Positions 1 through 4,372 are shown, numbered from the stretch's first letter. The stretch is DNA of 5,893 bases from Methanocorpusculum sp. (GCA_017622255.1 JAGARL010000105.1:1-5893); one strand, 5' to 3'. Translations and numbers: made by a program. The notes: generated by a model from the sequence alone, not told the origin.

Positions 1-62
1 GAGAAGCCCTCCGCATCTACCTCGGCGAATACTACCAGGCAGCCGCAAACAACATCCGCTAA
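1..62 (+). CDS. C-terminal end of an unidentified protein (partial)
   Basis: One frame is open from the window edge to a TAA at 60-62 and encodes the tail EALRIYLGEYYQAAANNIR. It uses the GCC, GCA, CTC and ATC codons typical of the genes that follow. Only about 19 residues are visible, so no family can be named. The tail looks helical and amphipathic. The gene lies immediately before the origin-like repeats, and a replication or integration protein is common in that position in archaeal plasmids, but this is inference from position alone. Confidence 0.6.
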   Translation, partial: EALRIYLGEYYQAAANNIR

Positions 63-75
63 AAAAATACATACC

Positions 76-101
76 TACCCGGAAAAACGATATCCCGGGT
101 A
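76..101. repeat. Hairpin TACCCGG / CCGGGTA
   Basis: TACCCGG at 76-82 pairs with CCGGGTA at 95-101 around a 12-base loop. The loop holds most of the 13-bp GGAAAAACGATAT arm, and CCCGGG at 94-99 is itself palindromic. The hairpin lies just after the stop of the upstream partial gene. It has no T-run, so it is more likely part of the repeat region than a terminator. Confidence 0.5.
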
Positions 102-105
102 CCTG

Positions 106-137
106 TGCGCCTATGCGCCCATGCGCCCATGCGCATA
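106..137 (+). repeat. Four tandem octamers (TGCGCCYA iterons)
   Basis: The units read TGCGCCTA (106-113), TGCGCCCA (114-121), TGCGCCCA (122-129) and a degenerate TGCGCATA (130-137), head to tail with no spacer. The octamer recurs inverted at 244-259. An 8-bp spacing does not match the 10.5-bp helical turn, so bound proteins would spiral around the DNA rather than sit on one face. Confidence 0.75.
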
Positions 138-177
138 CAGTTATTTATACTAATAACACAATATAATACAACAAGAG

Positions 178-243
178 TTTTTGGTAAAAATTCTCCTTCG
201 GGAGAAAAAGCATTTTTTGGTAAAAAATCTTTTTCGGAAAAAG
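178..243 (+). repeat. Two direct copies of a double-hairpin module
   Basis: Copy 1 (178-210) is TTTTTGGTAAAAA followed by a TTCTCC-TTCG-GGAGAA stem-loop. Copy 2 (213-243) is TTTTTTGGTAAAAAA followed by CTTTTT-CGG-AAAAAG. Each copy is thus an A/T palindrome with a GGT centre plus a second hairpin. In copy 1 the second hairpin closes on a stable C(UUCG)G tetraloop if transcribed. The stems differ in sequence but keep their pairing, which suggests that the shape is selected. Confidence 0.65.
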
Positions 244-269
244 TAGGCGCATAGGCGCATATGCGCCTA
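244..269. repeat. Inverted iterons and an 18-bp perfect palindrome
   Basis: TAGGCGCA occurs at 244-251 and 252-259. These are reverse complements of the iteron at 106-113. The second copy forms the left half of a perfect 18-bp palindrome, TAGGCGCATATGCGCCTA, at 252-269. A symmetric protein such as a ribbon-helix-helix (RHH) dimer could bind it. Confidence 0.75.
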
Positions 270-310
270 ACTACCCCCCCATATCGTTTTTCCTGATACA
301 TACGTATCTT

Positions 311-445
311 TGTCATACAGAATTTCGATGCTGATTTGCGGCATCAGCAAAGCCAAAACAAAAAACCCTGTTCAAAATGCCCTCCGATAAAAAATGCCGT
401 CTGTATGACAGATCAGAATCCCTGCGGGCAGTTTGTCATACACAG
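311..445. promoter_or_regulatory. Three TGTCATAC sites: candidate operators
   Basis: TGTCATACAG at 311-320 has its exact 10-bp reverse complement CTGTATGACA at 401-410, and TGTCATAC occurs again at 434-441. The last copy ends six bases before the TATA-like TTAAAAA. This fits autorepression by one of the two RHH-like proteins encoded just downstream (inference). A small hairpin, TGCTGAT / ATCAGCA, sits at 329-335 and 343-349 between the first two sites. Nothing else was found in 321-400 apart from a second TATA-like run, GATAAAAAA, at 386-394. Confidence 0.5.
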
Positions 446-484
446 CCTTAAAAACCGACCTCACCAACTCATCTATCGTGGTGA
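446..484 (+). promoter_or_regulatory. Candidate promoter and SD site of the small-gene operon
   Basis: CTTAAAAACC at about 447-456 is a plausible archaeal TATA box. It lies about 38 bases before the first start codon, which would put the transcript start near 475. GGTGA at 480-484 is a Shine-Dalgarno match with six bases to the GTG at 491. The TATA assignment is tentative because no clear BRE element was seen. Confidence 0.4.
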
Positions 485-490
485 AAACAT

Positions 491-637
491 GTGACAAAAC
501 ACCTGACATTCTCCATCCCGGAGCGGGAAATCCCCCTCTGGGACGCCTGGAAACAGTTCCCGGCGAACAAAAATACCAGTGCTGCTCTCATGCGCCTGGT
601 AAAAAACGACCTCAGAACAAGAACAGGAGGAACATGA
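491..637 (+). CDS. Small ribbon-helix-helix-like DNA-binding protein (48 aa)
   Basis: The only possible start is the GTG at 491, because the frame has a TGA at 482-484. The SD GGTGA is well placed. The product has the layout of a minimal RHH (CopG/Arc-like) domain: a strand TKHLTFSIP (2-10), a first helix around LWDAWKQF (16-23), a turn, and a second helix around TSAALMRLVKNDLR (29-42). Proteins of this fold bind DNA as dimers, with the strand in the major groove. The stop overlaps the next start as ATGA, so the two genes are likely co-translated. The next gene encodes a similar layout, which supports this as a real gene. The RHH call rests on pattern rather than a database match. Autoregulation through TGTCATAC sites is inference. 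Confidence 0.7.
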   Translation: MTKHLTFSIPEREIPLWDAWKQFPANKNTSAALMRLVKNDLRTRTGGT

Positions 638-993
638 CAACACGATTTCATCTCTACTTCCCGACCGGAACCGAGCACCTGCTCGAAGAAGCAAAGGAAC
701 AGATCCCGAACTTAAGCGACTTCCTGATTCAGGCAATCAAAGACCGCCTGAGCGCAGGAGTGCAAATGCCCGCAGAGCAGGTATCCGCAGAAGACCTCTT
801 CTGCAAAAAGTTCGGCGACCTCGAGTCCGAAGCATACCTCAGACAGATCTTCGACACCCGGACCGCCGCAGAGCAGGCACTGAAAAACCGGCTCGCGGAA
901 CTCAGACGAACAAACAAAGAACAGTTCGGCGATATCGCACGGCTCTTTGCCGCAAAGTATCCCGGACATGCAAAAATCTTAGAGGAATTATGA
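634..993 (+). CDS. Ribbon-helix-helix-like protein with a helical C-terminal extension (119 aa)
   Basis: The frame is open further upstream, but ATG 634 is the best start: AGGAGGA at 625-631 lies directly before it and the previous gene ends in the ATGA overlap. The first 40 residues repeat the plan of the preceding protein: a strand TTRFHLYFP (2-9), a helix TEHLLEEAKEQI (13-24), and a second helix beginning NLSDFLIQAIKDRLS. Residues 55-119 are charged and probably helical, rich in E, K, R and A, and could serve for oligomerisation or partner contact. A CopG-type plasmid regulator or a partition protein would fit. Alanine is written GCA in 11 of 14 cases, unlike the distal genes of the operon. 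Function is inferred from fold only. Confidence 0.75.
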   Translation: MTTRFHLYFPTGTEHLLEEAKEQIPNLSDFLIQAIKDRLSAGVQMPAEQVSAEDLFCKKFGDLESEAYLRQIFDTRTAAEQALKNRLAELRRTNKEQFGDIARLFAAKYPGHAKILEEL

Positions 994-1115
994 AACAGAA
1001 CACCATCAAAAAAGAGGCGGGAGCGCACCCGACGACCAAATCAAACGCGGCATCCGACCTCATCTATGTATCGACCGCAAACAGCAAAATGCTTTCCCTG
1101 TGGAGGTCCCCATGA
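990..1115 (+). CDS. Very small hypothetical protein (41 aa)
   Basis: This gene runs from ATG 990 to TGA 1113-1115. It overlaps the previous stop and the next start by ATGA at both ends. AGAGGA at 981-986 serves as ribosome binding site. The product starts MKQNTIKKEAGAHPTTKSNA and is basic and probably unstructured at first, with a more hydrophobic second half (DLIYVSTANSKMLSLW). No family is recognised. The double overlap is good evidence for a translated frame, because a random open frame would rarely match both borders. A role as a coupling peptide that only carries ribosomes to the next gene is possible. Confidence 0.6.
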   Translation: MKQNTIKKEAGAHPTTKSNAASDLIYVSTANSKMLSLWRSP

Positions 1116-1381
1116 AAGCAGTCACCCCGAACCCGAACATCGTCGCAGACGACGAAATCTTAGACATCATCTGTGCGGCAAACGCCTACGATGCAGTAGG
1201 GCTCATCTGCGAATCCGCATCCCGTGCGCTCGCCCACACCCTGATGTGCGCCGCACGGTACGCAGACCTCTCCGAGGAACTCCTCTTCAACAGGAGCCTC
1301 GACCTGAAAATCCGGTTCACGAAACCGACCGCAGAAGACCTCGCCTACGGCCTTGCCGTCCGCGAATGGGAGGGCGAGTAA
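1112..1381 (+). CDS. Hypothetical helical acidic protein (89 aa)
   Basis: ATG 1112 is preferred over the in-frame GTG at 1100 because GGAGGT at 1102-1107 lies four bases before it and would be inside the longer version. The product begins MKAVTPNPNIVADDEILDII and continues as alternating acidic and alanine- or leucine-rich helices. Cysteines are at 21, 33 and 46 (AANAYDAVGLICESASRALAHTLMCAARY), without a metal-binding spacing. No signal peptide or membrane segment is seen. No family is recognised. The codons, with many GCA, ATC and CTC, match the upstream genes, so it belongs to the same block. Confidence 0.7.
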   Translation: MKAVTPNPNIVADDEILDIICAANAYDAVGLICESASRALAHTLMCAARYADLSEELLFNRSLDLKIRFTKPTAEDLAYGLAVREWEGE

Positions 1382-1382
1382 C

Positions 1383-1565
1383 ATGGATGAGTTACGCATG
1401 CTCGAACTCCTCCGAGAGTGTGTTGCCGTTTCCCGCGGGGTGCTTGGATTCAGATTTCCGCTGTTCCGTGATGAACTCGACGCATTATACGATATTATCG
1501 AAAAGAAGCGCCGGGAGCTTTTGGACGCGGAGTGGAAGAAGAGATCTTCGGAGGGGAAGAAATGA
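1383..1565 (+). CDS. Hypothetical small helical protein (60 aa)
   Basis: ATG 1383 lies one base after the previous stop, with GGGAGG at 1368-1373 nine bases upstream. The product MDELRMLELLRECVAVSRGV is helical. It is followed by a short hydrophobic turn (GFRFPLF) and a strongly charged helix (ELDALYDIIEKKRRELLDAEW) ending in a lysine-rich tail. The heptad-like spacing suggests a helical hairpin or coiled coil. No function can be assigned. The stop overlaps the next gene by ATGA. Confidence 0.65.
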   Translation: MDELRMLELLRECVAVSRGVLGFRFPLFRDELDALYDIIEKKRRELLDAEWKKRSSEGKK

Positions 1566-2077
1566 GCTACACGGAAAACCTCATCCGGTCAACAGACTTT
1601 GCCGTCTTCATGAAAGGATGCCGGGGCGAGTGGATTCCCTACCCCGACTCCGGCAAAATCTTCTCGAAAAACACGGGAGAGTTCATCAGAACCCAGAAGA
1701 TTGCCGGATACCACAGCATCTCGTTTCGGTTCACCCACGCCGGGCAGAATATGAACACCAGAATCCCGCTGCACAGAGCACTCTGGGTGCTCTGCAACGG
1801 AATGCCGCTCTCGCTTCTTGCCGAGGTGGACCACATCGACGGGAACAAGGACAACAACTGCATAAGCAATCTGCGCCTGATTTCCAACGCGGAGAACTCG
1901 TCCCGGAAGCTCTCCTGGGAAAAAGCGGAGGAGATCCGGGCGAAGTTCCGGGCGGGGGCAACAAAGACTGCCCTTGCCGAAGAGTACGGAGTCGGCAGGA
2001 CGACGGTCCAGGGAGTAATTGCCCGCCGGACGTATAAGCATCCGCCGGAGAAGATGCCTGTCTGGAGGCATATCTGA
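1562..2077 (+). CDS. HNH endonuclease with C-terminal helix-turn-helix (171 aa)
   Basis: ATG 1562 overlaps the previous stop and has GGAGGGG at 1550-1556 as SD. Residues 70-110 carry the signature of the HNH_3-type homing endonuclease family: HRALWVL (H71), then EVDHIDGNKDNN (D90, H91) and SNLRLIS ending in NAEN. These residues form the beta-beta-alpha metal site that cleaves DNA. Residues 22-65 (WIPYPDSGKIFSKNTGEFI onwards) resemble the beta-rich NUMOD-like segment often found ahead of this domain. Residues 117-157 form a likely HTH (KTALAEEYGVGRTTVQGVI), giving sequence-specific binding. Free-standing enzymes of this type are common in phages and archaeal viruses and usually promote their own spread. 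The gene sits inside the operon without disturbing the overlaps. A nuclease recruited for element biology is the alternative. Confidence 0.85.
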   Translation: MSYTENLIRSTDFAVFMKGCRGEWIPYPDSGKIFSKNTGEFIRTQKIAGYHSISFRFTHAGQNMNTRIPLHRALWVLCNGMPLSLLAEVDHIDGNKDNNCISNLRLISNAENSSRKLSWEKAEEIRAKFRAGATKTALAEEYGVGRTTVQGVIARRTYKHPPEKMPVWRHI

Positions 2078-2562
2078 TGCCGTCCAAAGAAGATGTCTGG
2101 CAGGCGCTTCTTACCGCGTTTCCCGAGCCGGACGATGCGGATTCATTTGGGCCTGCGCTTTACTATTCGCAGATGGCAGATGCGCTCGCTTCGCTTGCGA
2201 CGGTGTATGCAGACGCATTTTCCGACGCGGCATACCGCATCAGAAAGGAGAACCTGACGTCTGAGACGTACACGCTCATTGAGCACTTTCGCGAAACCCG
2301 CAAGGTGGATGTCGCACTTGTCCGCGAGGACCACCCGGATATCTACGGGGAGCTGGTGCATCTGGATGCCAGAACGGCCCAGAGTATTCTCGGAGCGGGG
2401 GTGCTCTTTTGGCAGTGTGCTGATGTGGAAGGTGAGGAAGCGCTCCTTGACAAGGCGGTGATTACGGTAAAAGCGCTCGAAGAGTCGCTTGGAGAGGAGT
2501 ATGCCGCGCCCTATATGGTGCTGAAGCGGACGCATGACCGTTTCGAGGTGGTGCCGAGATGA
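2077..2562 (+). CDS. Hypothetical protein of the element (161 aa)
   Basis: The start shares one base with the previous stop (TGATG), and GGAGG at 2064-2068 is eight bases upstream. The protein is acidic and mostly helical: an N-terminal part with FPEPDDADSFGPALYY (15-30), a helical middle (MADALASLATVYADAF), then KVDVALVREDHPDIYGELVHL and a C-terminal part ending KRTHDRFEVVPR. There is no membrane segment, cysteine cluster or nucleotide-binding motif, and no family is recognised. Alanine codons shift to GCG (12 of 22) compared with GCA in the first genes, suggesting a different origin within the element. The stop overlaps the next start as ATGA. Confidence 0.7.
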   Translation: MPSKEDVWQALLTAFPEPDDADSFGPALYYSQMADALASLATVYADAFSDAAYRIRKENLTSETYTLIEHFRETRKVDVALVREDHPDIYGELVHLDARTAQSILGAGVLFWQCADVEGEEALLDKAVITVKALEESLGEEYAAPYMVLKRTHDRFEVVPR

Positions 2563-2753
2563 GGACGTGGCGGGATATTCCGGAGCTTTGTGATGCAGGG
2601 GTGTTTCGGCGGGTTTTGGCGGAGGAGGGTTCGTTTGACCGGGTGGCAAGGCGGCTTTCGTGTAACCGGATGTCGGTGCGCCGGGCGGCTTTGGTGCACG
2701 GGGTGGAGAGTCCATATTTTGTGGTGCCGAAGTATCTGCGAAGGCGGGGGTAG
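2559..2753 (+). CDS. Small helix-turn-helix-like protein (64 aa)
   Basis: ATG 2559 overlaps the previous stop, with GAGGTG at 2545-2550 eight bases upstream. The product begins MRTWRDIPELCDAGVFRRVL. Residues 24-46 (EGSFDRVARRLSCNRMSVRRA) fit an HTH of the homeodomain-like or transposase/resolvase type: a helix with R and A, a short turn at SCN, and a recognition helix rich in R. The tail YFVVPKYLRRRG is basic. It is likely a DNA-binding regulator or accessory factor of the element. It is the last gene of the operon, and its stop codon abuts the terminator hairpin. Coding is G-rich with many GCG, CGG and GTG codons. HTH assignment is by pattern only. Confidence 0.65.
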   Translation: MRTWRDIPELCDAGVFRRVLAEEGSFDRVARRLSCNRMSVRRAALVHGVESPYFVVPKYLRRRG

Positions 2754-2777
2754 GGGGATTTTTGTCCCTCTTTTTTT
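2752..2777 (+). terminator. Hairpin and T-tract ending the operon
   Basis: AGGGGGA at 2752-2758 pairs with TCCCTCT at 2765-2771 (seven pairs, one G-T) around a loop of six, and T2771-2777 follows directly. Archaeal termination depends mainly on the T-tract, so this is a good stop site. It begins inside the TAG stop codon of the 64-residue gene. Confidence 0.7.
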
Positions 2778-2802
2778 GGTTTGTCTGAACCAGTCCCTTC
2801 CC

Positions 2803-2925
2803 TTTTTATCCCCTCACAAAACCAATACTATAATCAGAGAAGAGAGAGCAGACAAGAAAAGCCCCTGCTCTCTCTAACCCGCTTTTTTGTCTGCTTCTCT
2901 CTCCTCCAAAAAGGAGAAAACCAAA
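2803..2925 (+). promoter_or_regulatory. Promoter and structured leader with competing hairpins
   Basis: Two TATA-like boxes are present, CTTTTTATC (2802-2810) and ACTATAAT (2827-2834). AGAGAGAGCAG at 2841-2851 can pair exactly with CTGCTCTCTCT at 2865-2875 (stem A, 11 pairs). Alternatively, 2841-2862 pairs with 2881-2902 over about 21 pairs with two single-base bulges (stem B), using a near copy, CTGCTTCTCTCT, at 2891-2902. T2883-2888 lies after stem A but inside stem B. The SD AAGGAG at 2911-2916 can be covered by CTCC at 2904-2907. This is the geometry of an attenuator or RNA switch. If transcription starts from the second box, the first arm is not transcribed and the repeats would act as DNA operators instead. 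Confidence 0.5.
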
Positions 2926-3417
2926 ATGACTAACTTTGTTGAAACTTCCAAATCCAGAAACGCTAAGAGAATGTACACCCCTATCGCTGATGTTGCGACC
3001 TTCGCCGAAGCGGTCGCAAGCTTTGCCGCAGACTCTACTATGGGGCTGACCCGTAAGGAGAAGTCCGCGGAGACCTACAAGGCAAAAATCATCTACTTCG
3101 ATGAGAACTCCGATGAGAAGGGATACGTCAACCTTTACGCAGACGACCAGACGCAGTACGAGAACATGACGACCTTCCTCGAAGGAGCGGTCGCCTCCGA
3201 AGCCGCAAACGGGGAAAATCACGGGGGAGCGTCCAGAGATTCCACGGAGGATACCTGGAGCGCCAAGTTCTCCTGCAGTCTTGGAGACGATACCTTCACC
3301 GTCACCATCACCAGAGAGTACATGCTCATTAACGGCTTTGAGAAGGATGAAACCCTTGCCGCAGTCGAGACCTGGGCAGACACTGTGGCGGCTGTGGGCG
3401 GAACTGCATCCGCATAA
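2926..3417 (+). CDS. Unknown acidic protein with an apparent internal duplication (163 aa)
   Basis: ATG 2926 is chosen because AAGGAG at 2911-2916 precedes it; the frame is open to 2887, but that part lies in the hairpin leader. After a basic start (MTNFVETSKSRNAKRMYTPI) and an alanine-rich helix (20-36) there seem to be two similar units. Residues 50-92 (TYKAKIIYF, then KGYVNLYAD, then a helix near YENMTTFLEGAVA) match 110-157 (TWSAKFSCS, TFTVTITRE, a helix near TLAAVETWADTVA), both beta-beta-alpha. A low-complexity SEAANGENHGGAS linker joins them. Codons are strongly C-ending (AAC, GAC, ATC, CTC), which with the strong SD and separate promoter suggests high expression. No signal peptide is seen. 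A structural or DNA-coating protein of the element is possible, but the family is not recognised. Confidence 0.75.
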   Translation: MTNFVETSKSRNAKRMYTPIADVATFAEAVASFAADSTMGLTRKEKSAETYKAKIIYFDENSDEKGYVNLYADDQTQYENMTTFLEGAVASEAANGENHGGASRDSTEDTWSAKFSCSLGDDTFTVTITREYMLINGFEKDETLAAVETWADTVAAVGGTASA

Positions 3418-3541
3418 AATTCACGACAGAGTACTTGCGTTCCTCTGTGAGCCGCTTATCCGGCGCGCGCTGTACTGCCTGCTCTGGGTATGTATCATAA
3501 TTGAAGAATACCTTATCCGGATAATCCTTGAGGAGGGATAA
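3404..3541 (+). other. Hydrophobic reading frame without a normal start (about 46 codons)
   Basis: In the frame shifted +1 from the preceding gene, an open stretch ends at TAA 3539-3541. It encodes HDRVLAFLCEPLIRRALYCL followed by LWVCIIIEEYLIRIILEEG, a hydrophobic segment with charged flanks. There is no ATG or GTG; the nearest options are CTG 3404, or TTG 3281 deep inside the preceding gene. It could be a small membrane protein with a rare start, a C-terminal membrane anchor reached by +1 frameshifting at the TAA of 3415-3417, a decayed end of an ancestral longer protein, or chance. Confidence 0.3.
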
Positions 3542-3549
3542 AACCCTCC
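3532..3549. terminator. GC-rich hairpin at the convergent junction
   Basis: GGAGGG at 3532-3537 pairs with CCCTCC at 3544-3549 around the loop ATAAAA. It lies between the + strand accessory block and the minus-strand chromosomal genes. Neither side has a long T-run, so it is a weak terminator candidate. It may instead mark the edge of the inserted DNA. Confidence 0.4.
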
Positions 3550-3569
3550 CAAAACCTGGAAAAAAGCAC

Positions 3570-3764
3570 TCAGTTCTTCACAAGCGACCGGCCGAAGAAA
3601 AAGACGCCAAGAAGCATCACGCCGACCGCAAGTCCCAGAAACAGCCCGGAAAGAAAATCCATCAGGTCAGTTCCGCCAAGGACGCGGGAAAGGAAAAGGA
3701 GCAGAACCCCTCCGCCAAGCAGACCATAGCCTGCAAAGAGGAGCTTCTGTTTTTCTGTCTGCAT
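3570..3764 (-). CDS. Small membrane protein with two helices (64 aa)
   Basis: ATG at 3764 follows the stop of the flavoprotein gene by one base, so the pair is probably co-transcribed and translationally coupled. The SD is weak (GAGA). After a short charged start (MQTEKQK), residues 8-29 form one membrane helix (LLFAGYGLLGGGVLLLFL) and 36-58 a second (DFLSGLFLGLAVGVMLLGVF), separated by a short loop GGTDLMD. The end is basic (GRSLVKN). This is a helical hairpin with both ends probably in the cytoplasm. The glycine-rich helices suggest tight packing. No family is recognised. A role as membrane anchor for the flavoprotein is speculative. Confidence 0.75.
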   Translation of the reverse strand: MQTEKQKLLFAGYGLLGGGVLLLFLSRVLGGTDLMDFLSGLFLGLAVGVMLLGVFFFGRSLVKN

Positions 3765-3765
3765 C

Positions 3766-4335
3766 TTATTTTCTCAGTTGAATAATCAGCTCAGCAACAT
3801 TTGCCGCAAAGGTCTGTAAGGTCTGCATACCCTCTGCATCCTCGCCGACCTCTCCCGGTGCGTTTCCGAATGCGATGTTCCAGTAGGTAGAACCGCAGAC
3901 CGTCATGCCGGAGATAAAAAACGACATCAGCATCTCCTGAAGCGTGGAGGTGAGACCGCCGCGGCGTGCAACAACAACCGGCCCTCCAACCTTTCCGGAA
4001 AGCCAGTTTCCATTCTTTCTTGCCACCATACTGGTTCTCTGGAGCAGGTTCATCACATCTCCTCTGGCAGTTCCAAAGTACACCGGAGCACCGATAATGA
4101 ATCCCTTTGCCTCCTGAATTGCCGGAAGCATCTCGTTTAAATCATCCTTTACTGCACAGCAGTTCTGCTCGCCGCATCTGCCGCAGGCGATACATCCGTG
4201 AATCTGCTTGCCGCGAAGAGAGATAATCTCAGCCGTTAATCCGTGCTTTTCAATCTCTTCCTTACAGACATTTAACGCATATTCAGTATTTCCGTTTGCC
4301 CGCGGGCTGCCGGAGATTAACACAACATCTGCCAT
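3766..4335 (-). CDS. Iron-sulfur flavoprotein / NADPH-dependent FMN reductase family (189 aa)
   Basis: The start at 4335 (MADVVLISGSPRANGNT) places the flavodoxin-like first strand at the N-terminus. The longer frame to 4392 adds 19 unlikely residues and runs into the previous gene. GSPRANGNT (9-17) is the FMN phosphate loop. C48, C51, C54 and C59 form a compact CX2CX2CX4C cluster expected to hold a 4Fe-4S centre, as in the Isf proteins of methanogens; C60 is an extra vicinal cysteine. APVYFGTARGDVMNLLQRT (83-101) is the second FMN contact region. The family carries electrons from ferredoxin or reduces flavin or oxygen species in the cytoplasm. No strong SD precedes the start. It lies 37 bases after the bactofilin-like gene and may share its transcript. 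Confidence 0.85.
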   Translation of the reverse strand: MADVVLISGSPRANGNTEYALNVCKEEIEKHGLTAEIISLRGKQIHGCIACGRCGEQNCCAVKDDLNEMLPAIQEAKGFIIGAPVYFGTARGDVMNLLQRTSMVARKNGNWLSGKVGGPVVVARRGGLTSTLQEMLMSFFISGMTVCGSTYWNIAFGNAPGEVGEDAEGMQTLQTFAANVAELIIQLRK

Positions 4336-4372
4336 ATCCGTATATGTCAGTGTCGGAAGTAAAAAAGAGTTA

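Larger units (their letters stand above)
63..310. other. Origin-like inverted-repeat region around an AT-rich core
   Basis: No convincing gene is present. GGAAAAACGATAT at 81-93 has its exact reverse complement at 281-293. Inside each copy lie octamers of the form TGCGCCYA: four head-to-tail at 106-137, and two in reverse orientation at 244-259 followed by one forward. The enclosed 138-243 is about 74% AT, with about 79% AT in 138-190. The arrangement of long arm, iterons, AT-rich core, iterons and long arm is what an archaeal plasmid or viral replication origin looks like. A bidirectional regulatory region is the main alternative. No standard origin recognition box was recognised. Confidence 0.5.

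Noticed and set aside
106..137. CRISPR array
   Set aside because: The octamers are tandem without spacers and far too short for CRISPR repeats.
59..316. Minus-strand open frame of 85 codons across the repeat region
   Set aside because: It consists of translated repeats and AT-rich DNA, has no SD, and its composition follows the DNA repeats rather than protein constraints.
433..633. N-terminal extension of the second RHH-like protein upstream of ATG 634
   Set aside because: The extension covers the GTG-start gene in another frame, and the AGGAGGA at 625-631 points to ATG 634.
1066..2037. Long + strand open frame of 323 codons
   Set aside because: It is rich in R, P and H, a typical shadow of real genes. 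The genes at 1112, 1383 and 1562 in other frames have SD sites and overlaps.
2143..2715. Minus-strand open frame opposite the 161- and 64-residue genes
   Set aside because: Proline- and histidine-rich shadow without SD, opposite two well-supported genes.
2806..3222. Minus-strand open frame of 138 codons opposite the 163-residue gene
   Set aside because: Antisense shadow. The + strand frame has the SD and strong codon bias, and the minus frame would end inside the hairpin leader.
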